DNA from: Diatrype stigma
Taxonomy: Eukaryota > Ascomycota > Sordariomycetes > Xylariales > Diatrypaceae
Length of the DNA: 64,000 nt
Assembly: GCA_022225965.2 (NCBI GenBank)
Contig: JAKJXP020000158.1
Coordinates: 1 to 64,000, forward strand
Reading direction: 5' to 3'
Position numbers and translations under genes: made by a program
The notes under the pieces: generated by a model
What the model saw: the letters and a program-made list of their open reading frames with translations, nothing else
Told to the model about the DNA's origin: nothing
The model's database searches: none
Part shown: piece after piece, positions 33,763-44,799 of the stretch
Numbering within the stretch: the stretch's first letter is position 1
How the letters are laid out: every line of letters starts with the position of its first letter

Positions 33763-33975
33763 TATAAAAAATATAAATAACTAAAAGCTAATAACGTAAT
33801 AGCTAAACGTAAACGAAATTATTTAAAAAAATATATATATAAGATTACTCTTAATTATAATTCCTAAAAGTATATAAAGTTCTTTTTATAAGCCTTAGCC
33901 CTTAATACGGCGTTTAGGCGCCGATTACGTGCCGCTTACGTAATAAGCCCCTTAAATAAGAGCCATTCCTTTACA
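33763..33975 (-). repeat. Gypsy-2 5' LTR
   Basis: 213 bp, homologous to 18226-18437. The outer end is CCTTTACA on the plus strand. Confidence 0.88.
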
Positions 33976-34283
33976 TAGCCCCCTTAGCCAGCGGTACCTA
34001 AAAGCCCCTTTCGTTATTAGTTATTTATGTAATAATAATAATGCATTAATTATTCTTTTAACGCCTTAATATTAGCCCCTTTTTATTTTCCTTTTCTTTT
34101 TGTTAGTTCCAATTTATTCACGCTTTGTTTTAGGCTTTTAAGGCCTTAAATATTTTAGTCGTTTTATATATTATATAATATCGGACTTATATACGTAATT
34201 ATATATATTCCCTTCGGAAATAAGTAATTAGGTAAATAAATTCATTCGGATATAAAAATATATTATCATTATTATATTAACGT

Positions 34284-34611
34284 CGCATCCGCTTTATTTC
34301 GGTATAAAATACCGAATATTAAATCATTAAGCCGGTCGGATTTTTATACATGGCGTTACCGATTAGCGCATTTTAGCCGTTATCGCATAATAAGCGAAAT
34401 TTTGATTTTGCGTTATAAGACTCGAAAAAACGCCTTATTTCGAAAGGGCTTTTTAATAACCCTGGTTATCGTTTTATTTAATTCCGATCGAATTATTATC
34501 GAATCGATGGCGCAACGATACCGCGTTTTATTATTATTAAAAGATTATTAAGATGCAATAAATTACGGTTCGAATTAAACTGCTAAGTATAGCAATTACG
34601 GACAAACTTAC
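34284..34611. other. Unassigned sequence right of the SINE-like insertion
   Basis: Nothing recognised. It contains short inverted repeats (for example CGGTATAAAATACCG at about 34310) and no open frame of note. Confidence 0.4.
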
Positions 34612-34682
34612 GGTTATAATAGGATTCGAACCTATTTAGCGGCGTTTCGTCGACTTACGCTGTGTTACTAAGCTGTACGGCT
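34612..34682 (-). tRNA. tRNA-like relic (pseudogene or tRNA-derived SINE head)
   Basis: 71 nt on the minus strand. The T arm is perfect: ATAGG, loop TTCGAAT, CCTAT, containing the B box GGTTCGAATCC. A D-arm-like GCT/AGC stem with AGCTTAG (A-box-like) sits 43 nt upstream. Acceptor strands AGCCGTA and TATAACC do not pair fully as they stand, but every mismatch is a transition, consistent with an original GGCCGTA/TACGGCC stem. The anticodon arm does not fold cleanly, so no amino acid is assigned and function is doubtful. Confidence 0.5.
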
Positions 34683-34689
34683 TAATAAG

Positions 34690-35001
34690 TAATTATATAA
34701 ATAGTTATATAAATAGCTATATAAATGGCTTTATCAATAAGTACTTATAAGAGTTTTTATTAAATGTATTATACGAAATTACGAATCTGGAGTTAATAAA
34801 TAGGTTAAACTAATATATAATATTTGAAAGCGTATTACTTAATTAGCTAAGAAAACGGAATTAACTGGCTCGATTAATTTCTAAAGCGCGTAAAGTGGGT
34901 CCGATTAATTAAAAGCCGTAATGCTTAAGGTATTCTTTAAACTTAAATTTCTGGTTATAATTTTCGTAATTACATTATCTTTATAAAATAACCTCCGATT
35001 A
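34690..35001. repeat. Partial copy of the TIR element at 35585-36424
   Basis: Shares AGTTATATAAATGGCT units, ATTATACGAAATTACGAATCTGG, TAAAGCGCGTAAAGTGGG and the terminus ATAACCTCCGATTA (34988-35001) with the right half of 35979-36424. The left end is not present. Confidence 0.7.
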
Positions 35002-35340
35002 GAATTACGTATAATAAAAAAGATAAAATCTAAACCTTAAATAATATAATATTAAAAGCTTTAAAAATAGCTTAATTATATTGCAAAAGTATTACGGTAA
35101 AAATCTGAAATAACCTAACCTTAATTCGACTTAAAGCCTAGTAACGAACCGTTAAATACGACGAATTCAATCCATTCTACGAAAATAATAATATAGCAGT
35201 ATTAATTTTTATAAAATAACTACGTAAAAAGAGGTTTAATGAAACGAAAAGAAAATAACCAAATGAAATAATTAATAAAACATATTTAAAACCCCTTTTT
35301 AATAATAAGCGATTATAAAAAATACAAAATACGACATATA

Positions 35341-35438
35341 AAGTTTTTCGGGCCTTTTTTTTAAAAAAAAAAAAAGAGGCTCCCCGTAGCGCAGCGAAGG
35401 GCCGTGGCTTGTTTTTTTAAAAAAGGCCCGAAAAATTT
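35341..35438. repeat. Long hairpin with GC-rich loop
   Basis: Arms TTTTTCGGGCCTTTTTT (from 35344) and AAAAAAGGCCCGAAAAA (to about 35435) can pair. They enclose A/T runs and a 35-nt GC-rich loop (GAGGCTCCCCGTAGCGCAGC...). The loop is unusually unmutated. One arm sequence recurs alone at about 23920. Confidence 0.8.
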
Positions 35439-35498
35439 CCACGTATCTTTTAAATGCTATTTTATATTCGTATTTAAAAGAAAAAAAGATATTTAGGC

Positions 35499-35576
35499 CG
35501 GCTTAAGGGGTTTTTTTTTTCTTTTTTTATTAATTCTTAATAAGAAAAAAAGAGGAGAAAAGAAACCCCTTAAGCC
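35499..35576. repeat. Second hairpin, CGGCTTAAGGGGTTT arms
   Basis: Arms CGGCTTAAGGGGTTT (35499) and AAACCCCTTAAGCCG (to 35576) are exact complements, separated by T-rich and A/G-rich runs that extend the pairing. It lies 8 bp from the TIR element at 35585. Confidence 0.8.
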
Positions 35577-35699
35577 GTTAAAACTTAACCGGAGGTTATA
35601 CGACTTTACGCCAGTTAAACGGTTAAAAAATAAGAATTATAACAGGTATATAGTTAGTAATAAAAAGTGGCTAGTAATTAATATAAAAGCTATTATAAC

Positions 35700-35965
35700 T
35701 AGGCTATAATAGCTGTAATAAATAAGTTATAATAAGTAAGTTATAATAAGTAAGTTATAATAAATAAGTTATAATAAGTAAGTAAATTATAATAAATAAC
35801 TATATAAATTTTAATTAAGTATATCGTATAAAATTATAGGTTTAACTTTAATAAATTATAATAAATAAGTTATAATAAATAAGTTATAATAAATAAGTTA
35901 TAATAAATTATAATAACTGTAATAATTATAATAAATAAGTTATAACAGTTTGTAATAAATAGGTA
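35700..35965. repeat. AT minisatellite, AAGTTATAATAAATA-type units
   Basis: Imperfect tandem 14-15-bp units (TAAGTTATAATAAA/AGTA), broken by an ATCGTATAAAATTATAGG spacer that also recurs at 36140. Confidence 0.85.
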
Positions 35966-35978
35966 AGTTATAATAAAT

Positions 35979-36102
35979 AGTTATATAAATGGCTATATAA
36001 ATGGCTATATAAATGGCTATATAAATGGCTATATAAATGGCTATATAAATGGCTATATAAATGGCTATATAAATGGCTATATAAATGGCTATATAAATGG
36101 CT
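35979..36102. repeat. 12-bp minisatellite GGCTATATAAAT, about 10 copies
   Basis: GGC occurs every 12 bp from 35991 to 36099, with almost no variation. It is far more homogeneous than its RIPed surroundings, so it is recently expanded or homogenised. Confidence 0.95.
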
Positions 36103-36424
36103 GCCTATATGGGTAGCTATAAGGGCTATAATTGGATACATCGTATAAAATTACGGATCTGGCTTTAAATAAATGGGCTATATGCGTTTTTATTAAATGC
36201 ATCGTACGAAATTACGGGTTTGGATTTTAATTAGTATATAATACTTTTAAAACGTACCACTTAATTAGCTGAAAAAAACAGAGCTAGCTGCTTCGATTAG
36301 TTCCTAAAGCGCGTAAAATGGGCTCGACTAATAGGAAGCCCGCATGCTAAAGGTATTTCCTAAGCCTAAATTTCCGGACATAATTTCCGTATTACACCAC
36401 CTTTACAAAATAACCTCCGGTTAA

Positions 36425-36904
36425 GATAAGTATTAAAAACCCGATAATATAATAATAAAATATATAAATTAAAAAATATTTTCCCGTTATTTAAAAAGTA
36501 GTTACGGTTTAAGTTTTAATTAAATTATTCTTTTTTATTAATAAAAGCTTTAAAACGCGGCTTTTTTAAAAAGGAAAATAATATTACGATAGTTATAAGT
36601 ATAATACTATATATAAGTATAATACTATATATAGGCATAATATATATATATAAGAAATAAGAATAAGAAATAAAATAAATACGTTTAATATTAAAATTGT
36701 AATACTTATTAAAATAATACCCTTTTTGCTTTTGTTTTAATTTCTTTCTTTTCTTTCTTTTTTAGCTTAGAATTTTATATAACTAATAAAATTCCGATTT
36801 ACGAAACGAAGTTATATTAGTTCGTAACATGTTCCAGGGTTTTAAGGTATTCCAGGGTTTTGCAACCCACTTCCTGAAAGGATGTAGGAATTAAAGGGCC
36901 CACA
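36425..36904. other. AT-rich spacer, unassigned
   Basis: No gene. Contains AGTATAATACTATATAT repeats at 36595-36650. At 36830-36905 there is a less mutated block with the direct repeat CCAGGGTTTT. TTAAAACGCGGCTTTTT at about 36550 has an inverse match near 44700, on the other side of the adjoining LINE. Confidence 0.4.
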
Positions 36905-37299
36905 GGTAGCCATCCCTAAAGGGAGTATAAGCGGTTTATAAAATAATTAAATCTATATAAATGCCGACATTATATAATATATAAAACGGCTGAAATATTA
37001 AGGAACAGGCCCAAGTAAACAGGCCTAAATAAATAGGCCCGAAACAAAACGCAAATGTATTAAGGTTTAACATAAAAAAGAGTTTTTATTTTTCCGACAA
37101 GTAATTTTTTTTTCGAAACTTTATTATTTATCCGTTACTTATCCTTTAAAGCGGGATTTAAAAATGTTATTATTTTATTTCTCCGCCGTTAATCCGTACA
37201 AGCAAGCCTTTTTAATAAAGGCTACGAAATTTCGGTAGCCATTATAACCGAAAAGTTCGTTCGTTTTACGCCCGTACCGGATCCTTAAGGACCGGAAAA

Positions 37300-38000
37300 T
37301 GCCTTAAAATAAATCGTACGAAATAACGTAGCCTGGTTTTTTTCCGTTCCGCAGCAATAACGATATTCATTAAAATTAAAATAATTAAAGCGTCTATAGT
37401 AATTAATAAAACCCCTATATCCGGAACGTTTTATAAAAAAACGGTATAATATTATACGAATAAAAAAAAGCTTTTTAAAGGGCTTCTTTATTTCGAGCCC
37501 TTATCGTTAATATAAAAAGGATATATTACAAAACCACTAGGTAAAAAATACGAATAAACGTTTTTTCCGGCTAATGCGCTTAAAATAAATAAAAATCATA
37601 ATACCGGTAATATGGTTGTCGTCTTCGATAGCCGGTCGCCCTACGCCGAATTTGGCTTAAACGTTTGCGGCCTCGTTGTTTTCGATTTCGACGTATCCTG
37701 GAATCTATTAAACGGAAAAGGCTCATGGTCGAATTCGGGAAACAGCCTAATAAAAATCCAGGAAATTTCGTTAAAGGTTATCCGAAGAATACCCGAAAAT
37801 ATATCGAATGATTGCCGTATTATCGATATAAAGATATAAGCCGGTTAAAAAAGGATTTAATTCATATTAAACGTTTTTTACTTATTGCATTGCTTTATTA
37901 ATAACGATTATTTCGCCGTCGAAAACTTTTGCGTTTAAAAATAATCCATTAATTATATATATACGTTTATTGCTTTAATAAATAACAAAGCTCCAATTAA
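37300..38000 (-). pseudogene. LINE-A RNase H and C-terminal finger (ORF2 end)
   Basis: Homologous over its length to the intact frame at 24649-25236 and to 59750-60349. Degraded by stops. The plus-strand open frame at 37612-37839 is antisense. Confidence 0.7.
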
Positions 38001-38299
38001 TTCGATCGATTTTAAAGCCATTAAAATATATAACCAAGTTTCGAAAAGAAATAAATTCGAATTACCTTTTATGGGCATTGTTTTTATCGGTTAATACGAA
38101 TAATGGCTTATTTAATTATTTCTTGTTTGGCAATAAAAAACGAAAACAATTCGCCGTTAAATTTAACGTTAATTATAATCGCATAAACCAGTGCTTTCGT
38201 AATTAATTGGCCCGCTAAATAATCGAATAAACCGGATTTAAGCTATGGAATCGAATAACGTATCGTTTTTTATATTTATTCGTATATTACCTTTATAAG

Positions 38300-40430
38300 G
38301 AAAATGCTTAATTCGCGGTACAAAATCGGAATATTAATAATGCGCCATATTAAAAGAATTGCCTTAGCGATTATTTTAAATGGCTTATCGAAAATTACGA
38401 AATATCCTAAAACGCCCGTTAACGTTAATTTCTATTCCTTAACTACAAAGCGTTCTTTTTTTTAAATACCAGGCTTTCGTTTTAAAGTTAGCCATTAATA
38501 ATACGTAAGCCTTAATTATTATTACGGTTTTATCCGGTAACGATCCTTTTGTTACTTTATTAAAGTAACGAATATAATTGGCGACGCAAAAGGCCTTAGT
38601 AGTCCATTTAAACGCGTACTTTTTAAAACTTAACTTGCAATCGAAAAAAACTTTTAGCCACTTAATAGCCTTTTTGGATAGATATACCTTAAAATTTCCC
38701 GCAATTACCGGATTATTCGAAAGGGTTCCGTTTTGGCCTTAACCTTAATCTTTATAAAAATGTTTAAAATCGCTTTTGATTAAATCGAAAATAAAGGCGT
38801 TTTTTTGTTTTTAATTTAAGGTATTTATAATATCGGCCGTAAATAAGGCGGAGGTTTAAGCTGTAATTTTGGTTATACGTAATATGGCCACATTATTGGC
38901 ATATCTAAAGCGAATTAACGAAATACCTTTTCGGAAAAGGGGTTCCGTATATAGCATAAACAAAATAGGAAATATTAAAAACCCTTATAATACGTCGCAA
39001 ATTAACGGATCCGGATTTATCGTAACGTTTTTTATTTTAATAAATGCGAATTTATTTATTATAAAAAATCCATTCATTTAACGAATAAATAATTCCAGCC
39101 TTATTACCGTAACCTAAATATTAATTTATTACGTAATACCGCATTAAACGTATTAATAACATCTAAAATAAAAAACGACGCAATTTTATTTTATGTAAAT
39201 AACATTTTAACGTTATATATAATATATGCCGCCAAATCCAGAACCGACCTTTTAAATAAGGTACCGAACTATTAAATATTAATAACCCCTTTACGAATGG
39301 CTATAATCGACATTTTCTTTGCGACCAGCCTTTTTAATTTTTTTTTTCAGGTACGAAAATAAAAATATAAAACGTTATGATTTAATCGCCATAAAATCGG
39401 TTTTGCTTATTTTAAAAAGCATAATTATTTCCGTAATACGGAACGGCGTTAAGTAATAGTTATGCCTTAAGTATTTTTCGTATAAAATACGAATCGCATT
39501 TTTAATAACCGGCCATGCGTATTATAATAATAATGCGATTAAATTATCCTTATTCGGAACGATATTAGGAATTTTAATATATACGTTTTCGGCTTTTGCT
39601 ATTATAACCGATAGGTTTTAAAAAATAGGCTTATGTATATATGCGAATGTCCGGAAATCGAACGCGAAAGGATTAAGGTCGTAAGGTTTAAGCGGGCGCT
39701 ACGGGTTTTCGATATTTTCGCCGTCCGCTTAAAAAATAAGGACCTTATGCCGAAAGTAATGGATTTTTTCTTTCGTATTCGTTATTACGCGGTTATCGTT
39801 TATTATTAATAAAAGTCGAAAGTTATTTTTAAATTTATATTATCCCATTATGTTATAAATTAATTTATTCGAAATGTCATTAGTTATTTTCCGTTTGTAA
39901 TATTATTTTTTCGTATATTGAATAATATGTTTACATTTCTTCGTCGTATGTAAATCCGAAATTCCATTTTCGAAAATGGCCGTTAATTGTTATATCTTTT
40001 TTATAATTTCGTTACACTTTTCGGTTCATTAAGATGCGTTTCGTCCGCGGTTATGCCTGGAATTTCTTAATGCTTTTATTATCCGATTAAACGTATTTAA
40101 TAAACGGCAAGTTAAGTTTTTGCATTTTTAAGTTAACGCAAATACGGCCGGCTATTTTATTTAATACGTATAAATAAATTAGGAAAACTTTAACGCCGCA
40201 TTTAAGGAAAAGATAAATTTTGCCTTAAAAACCTTAATAAGCTTATTTATTAATATTTTGCCGATTAAGATATAATGGTTTAAGTTAATATATATATTAT
40301 TATCGATCCTTATCGAGCCTTTTGGAATATTAAACGCTATAAAGTCGATAATATTCCTTAAATAATACGTAGATTCGTTTCCGTTAAGAACCTAAAAGTC
40401 TTAGCTTTCGAATTAATTCGTTACTTTTTA
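38300..40430 (-). pseudogene. LINE-A reverse transcriptase (ORF2)
   Basis: The active site at 38903-38892 (minus) reads Y-A-N-N within FRYANNVAILRITK; intact LINE RTs have G-Y-A-D-D. The preceding frame LFRKGISLIRF matches the block before the motif in the copy at 58.7 kb. SINE-like copy 5 interrupts the region between RT and endonuclease at 40456. Confidence 0.78.
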
Positions 40431-40455
40431 TTCGGAACCGTTATGCCGCTTACGT

Positions 40456-40702
40456 AATAATGATAATGATGATGATGTATTTTTACGTCCGAATGGACCT
40501 ATTTACCTAGGCTAATTAATTATATAGGTCCGATACTGTATAATATATGGAACGGCTGAAATATCTAGGGGCAAGCCCCAGAACAAAGCGCGAGCAAATT
40601 GGGGCTAACAGAAAGAGAAGGGGAAAGGGGGGGGCTGGGGCTGGGGCGTCGGGGGCGGAATCGACGCATTGTTGGTGGCATATGGATGATTAGTGGCGGG
40701 AG

Positions 40703-40748
<46 letters not shown>

Positions 40749-41140
40749 GGTACTGTTGGCTAGGGGGGCTGTCAGTCGGCGGCGGGTCGTCGAATAATGG
40801 GCAGTCCGGCGAATGGTTGCGTAGCAAAAGGGGCTGCCAAGGGGACGTCGAATGGAAGGAAGGGACGTTAGGTCTGCGGAAAAAACAGGGGACGTCGATA
40901 ATTAATGCCAGCGGCTTCGGCGGAAAATCGGAAGTCGGTGGCGGATGGCAGAAATTGCCGGATTTGTTGCCATTACTGGCGGCGTCGGGAATACGTAAAG
41001 CAGGGCCCGCTCGATTTGCATCGCATGTACGCGGCTTAGCAGCTGCGTATTTCGATAAGCTAGGTCGTTACCTACCGCAGCAATTGCTGGGCTAAATAAA
41101 CTTAGCTAAGGTGCGGACAGTTTAACCACTTATTTAGGTG
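40456..41140 (-). mobile_element. SINE-like element, copy 5, with 16-bp target duplication
   Basis: GTTATGCCGCTTACGT is repeated exactly at 40440-40455 and 41141-41156. The tail AATAATGATAATGATGATGATG is at the low end and the head CACTTATTTAGGTG at the high end. 685 bp, including a 43-bp poly(T) run. It is less RIPed than its LINE host. It gives the best-defined ends of the family. Confidence 0.92.
40705..40747. repeat. Homopolymer T43 inside SINE-like copy 5
   Basis: 43 consecutive T. Other copies have only 4-6 T at this place (for example GGTTTTTTGG at about 6235). It is a slippage expansion or an assembly problem. Confidence 0.95.
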
Positions 41141-41156
41141 GTTATGCCGCTTACGT

Positions 41157-43780
41157 TATTGCGGCTATTACGTTTAATATATCGCATTAAAGTCGCCTGT
41201 TATAACCTTTTAAAAGCTAGGCTCTTATCGTTTTAATTCCGTAAGTAACGCATAAAATACGTTACCGTTTAAATAAACGTTTTTAATAATAACGTTATTA
41301 ATTTGCATTACGATTATGTCTTTAATAATAAAAGAACATAATTACGTAATATTAAATTAGAATTCTTTTCAGATATATATAAAAACCCTAAAATACTTTA
41401 TTTAATTCTTTACCGATAAGAAAGTATCGTATCGAAAATAGGTTTTGGTTTATCTTTTATTATATAATATTATTATTTATGATTTTAATATTAAGACGAC
41501 GTTTGCCTTTATATCGTTCGCCCTTTTAAATGCCGTATCGTATATAATTTTTTTTACCTTTACGGATATTAATTTATATAATAAATAGCTATTTAAAGAA
41601 TTAAGCGATATTACGACGATAATGGAATTATTTATCCGTTATTCTTATGTATTATAAAATTCTGTTTTTTTTCGAACGTATTGCGCCTTTTCTTTTCGTC
41701 GGTTTTCTAACTGTAAGAATCGGTTTCTTTTTCGGAAAGAATAATTCTGTATAAATAAGGAATATTTGTTAATTCGTTTATGTTATCGTTATTCCTTATT
41801 GCTAAAGCGTTTTTAACGATGGCTTTACGAAATCGGGCCAAGCGTTTGTTTATTATTTAGATAACGTTTAAAATAAGGGGGCCCGCTAATATGAAATACT
41901 TTTCTGCGTCGTCGTCGTATAAGGGATTATTTCTTTTTTCGTTAGCGTCGTTTATGTAGATGTTTTCGTCGTTTTTTCCTATTTCCGTCTCCGTTTTCGT
42001 TTTTTTTTGATATATATAAACGTAAGAACGGGGGTAATAACATAAGTAAAAATAAGGGTAAGGGCAAAAGCGAAAGCGGGGGCCGGAGCCGGCGCCGGGA
42101 CCGACGTCGGGGCTTAAAGGGAAATCCGGCATACCGTTTGTTATTATAATAAAAAAAGTAATAATAGCCGTATCCTAGGAATTCTAGGGCCGGCCGACAT
42201 AAGGAACTTCATAAGGTCGTTTTCTTTTTTTTTTTTGCTTAATATTAATACTTATACCTAAGCTTAAACTTAGGCCGTTTAAGGTTATTGCTATTAAACT
42301 TTTTTTAAGTACTTTATTATATTATTATTTCCCTAATTATTTAATTTTAGTTAATTATTATTTAATTGGCCGGACGATTTTGCCGTTTTTTCTTATGAAC
42401 CAAATTGGGCATGTTAGTAAATCGAATTTATGCGGTTCGCGGCAATTAAAACACTTAATTTCGTTTTTGCAAATACCTTTTTAACGAATGGCCTTATATA
42501 TTTTATATTCTTTATCGCATTATTAATAGCGTAAATTATAATCGCAATATCGCGCGTTATAAAAGCCTAAACAAACCTGGTATTAAATAACTTTCAAGGT
42601 CCTAATAATAAACTTTCCTAAGCGGAAACTAAATACCTTAAAGCGTTTAACGATCTGGAAAAATGGCACGACCCATTCCTAAATCGGAACGCCCGGTATA
42701 TATCGCTTAAAGCGGTACAAAAAAATGAAATCAACGCTTATTTAAGTTACTATTTCGGCCTCAATAATTATATTAATAAGTTAAGGGCTTATATAAGTAC
42801 GGAATTTCCTTAAAACTCCTATTAAAACGTACGTATGCCAATTTTTGGCTTTTTCGATAATTAAGCCCTCGATTTTGAAAGCTTCGTTAAGAATGTATTA
42901 TTTAACGGTATTATTGCGGAAACGTAACGCTTATTTAGTCTTAACTTTCTAGGCATCGATAATCTTTCGAAAGTTAAACTTTAAAGTATCGACGATTATA
43001 ACCCGGACATTTATAAGGCGCAACGCGTATTACGAATAATCGAAAATAAGCCGATTATCGACTTTCTTTACGGATTAGGATTAGGGTTATATTAATTAAT
43101 TAAGGCCTAACATTTTTATTCCTTTAGGCTTTTTTTTAATATTGGTCCATTCCTAGGCGTTATCCTTACCATTTTTAGAACGGACTGCCGCTATATACGA
43201 CTAAGGAACTATACGAAACGGCGGCGATATAGCATTTTTTGCAATAAAAGGGGCAAACGATACGCGTCTTTCGCGAAAAGGAGGCGTATTCTTAGGAAAT
43301 TCGTTAAAAACGAGATCGATAAGGTCTTCCGGCGGAATTAAAAAAGGCGCATAACGGAAAGCCGCTAAACCTCCTATCTTTATATAAATAGGATTAAAAC
43401 TTTCCGAACTTTTCGCGTCCGCGAGGCTTATTATAAGCTACTTAATTTGCTAATATGCCAACCGGGCCCATTATTAATGCATAAATATGAATTATTAAAA
43501 TGCATCTCGGGCGATATCGAAAAATAAGGAGTAAATTATAAACACCTCGAACTTAATTCGGATATTTTGTTTTTTTTTTCTTACGCATTAATTTAATTAT
43601 AGCCAAAATGGAATTTGCTAAGGGGTTTTTAAGAATCCCCAAAAGGAATTAAATAAAAAGATTTCCCTGGAACTTATGTTTTTTCGAAATACCAGGTTTT
43701 GCTGCCGTTTTCTTATTTGGCCTTTTTAAAACGAAAGAAATAGCCTTTGGATTATTATCGTTATTATTGTTATTAATCAT
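41157..43780 (-). pseudogene. LINE-A ORF2 endonuclease and ORF1 region
   Basis: ORF1 starts at about 43770 on the minus strand with an N-rich tract followed by KAISFVLKRPN, matching the start at 54570. An open minus-strand piece at 42132-41857 carries a P/G-rich and then charged segment ending YFILAGPLILNVI; it matches 56280-56495 of the plus-strand copy, near the ORF1/ORF2 boundary. The endonuclease lies between 41850 and 41157 but is badly decayed. Confidence 0.65.
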
Positions 43781-43833
43781 TATAAATGGATTTATAAAAA
43801 TAATAAGCGCCGGTTTTTTAAAACCTATTCCGA

Positions 43834-44483
43834 AATAATAATGATAATGATGTATTTTTACGTCCGAATAAACCTATTTACTTAATTATTTATCCCTAAA
43901 AGGAATATATATAACTACGTATATAAGCCCGACATTATATAATATATGAAACGGCTGAAATATCCAAGATGCCTTAAGAAGCCCTTAAATAAAGCGCGAG
44001 CAAATTAGGGCTAACAGAAAGAGAAAAAAGGAAAGGGGCTAAGGCTGGAGCGTCGAAGGCGGAATCGACGTATTGTTATTGCTACATAAATAATTAATAA
44101 CGAATAGGATTTTGGATACCGTTGATTGAAAAGAACTGCTAGTCGACGGCGGGGTCGTCGAGTAATAGGCGGCTCGGCGGATGGTTATAAAGGGGACGTC
44201 GTATAAAAAAAAGGGACGTTAGGTTTACGGGAAAGGCAAGGAACGTCGATATCGGTACCAGCGGCTTAGAAATCGAAAGTCGGTAGCGGATGGCAGAAAT
44301 TGCCGGATTTGTTGCCATTGCTGGCGGCGTCGGGTTAAGGGGCCCGCTCGGTTTGCGTCGCATATACGCGGCTTAGCAGTTGCGTATTTCGATAAGCCTG
44401 GTCGTTACTTACCGCAGCAATTGCTGGGCTGAATAAACTTAGTTAAGGTGCGAATAGTTTAACCACTTATCTAAGTGGTTAAT
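43834..44483 (-). mobile_element. SINE-like element, copy 6
   Basis: Flanked by CTATTCCGA (43825-43833) and CTGTTCCGA (44484-44492), one G/A transition apart. It inserted in the LINE-A 5' UTR, whose sequence resumes on both sides (compare 54470-54560). 650 bp, with typical tail and head. Confidence 0.88.
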
Positions 44484-44799
44484 CTGTTCCGAGGATTTAT
44501 TACAAGGGAATTAAGGGCCGCTAAGAATAAACGGTATCCAACATCCTTAAGGGGTTTGCTTAATTTAAAGGTAAATATAAGGATAAAGCTTACGATATAA
44601 AAGAAAACTATATAAAGAAAAGTCTTAGCAAAATATAGGAATAGGAAAAAAGAATTATAAAAGAATAAAGCGATTAAGTATAATAATTAAAAAGCCGCGT
44701 TTTATAAAAGAAATAATAGGGATCTTTTTATTTTTATTTAAAATAGGCGATAATTACCGCCAAATCGGCTGAATAAATAAGCATCCAACAAGCTAGCGA

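Larger units (their letters stand above)
25992..33975 (-). mobile_element. Gypsy-2: full-length chromodomain Ty3/Gypsy element, 7984 bp
   Basis: Exact 5-bp duplication TAGCC at 25987-25991 and 33976-33980, inside a SINE-like element. LTRs of 212-213 bp match Gypsy-1, and the internal order is collinear with Gypsy-1 throughout. It is more heavily mutated. One LTR end keeps TTTACA (TGTAAA on the minus strand), which gives the original TG...CA terminus. Confidence 0.93.
25597..34269 (+). mobile_element. SINE-like element, copy 4, split by Gypsy-2
   Basis: The 5' head ACTTAAATAAGTGGTTAAAC starts just inside the left duplication TATTATATTAACGT (25583-25596), and the LINE-like tail ends at the right duplication (34270-34283). 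Without Gypsy-2 and its TAGCC duplication it is 684 bp. It is the only copy here on the plus strand. Internal blocks match copies 1 and 2 in inverse orientation. Confidence 0.85.
35585..36424. mobile_element. Element with 15-bp perfect terminal inverted repeats, class unknown
   Basis: TTAACCGGAGGTTAT at 35585-35599 is the exact reverse complement of ATAACCTCCGGTTAA at 36410-36424. The outermost TTAA could be a target duplication of piggyBac type or just part of the repeat. The 840-bp interior holds AT minisatellites and no transposase frame. A right-end copy lies at 34690-35001. It could be a MITE or a recombined satellite unit. Confidence 0.55.
36905..44667 (-). mobile_element. LINE-A, near full-length minus-strand copy with two SINE-like insertions
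   Basis: Removing the insertions at 40456-41140 and 43834-44483 leaves about 6.4 kb, in line with the 6449-bp plus-strand copy. Order on the minus strand: 5' UTR (44667-43780, with GAATTATAAAAG at its start), ORF1, ORF2 endonuclease, RT, RNase H, 3' UTR. The 3' simple-repeat tail is not visible, so the low-coordinate boundary is approximate, and no target duplication was found. RIPed on both strands. Confidence 0.82.

Noticed and set aside
35979..36102. Possible CRISPR array
   Set aside because: Uniform 12-bp head-to-tail repeats without spacers in a eukaryotic transposon context; it is a minisatellite.
36550..44715. Inverted match TTTTAAAACGCGGCTTTT flanking the LINE-A copy, considered as TIRs
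   Set aside because: Only about 18 bp with mismatches, not at clean boundaries and without duplicates. Too weak to define an element.
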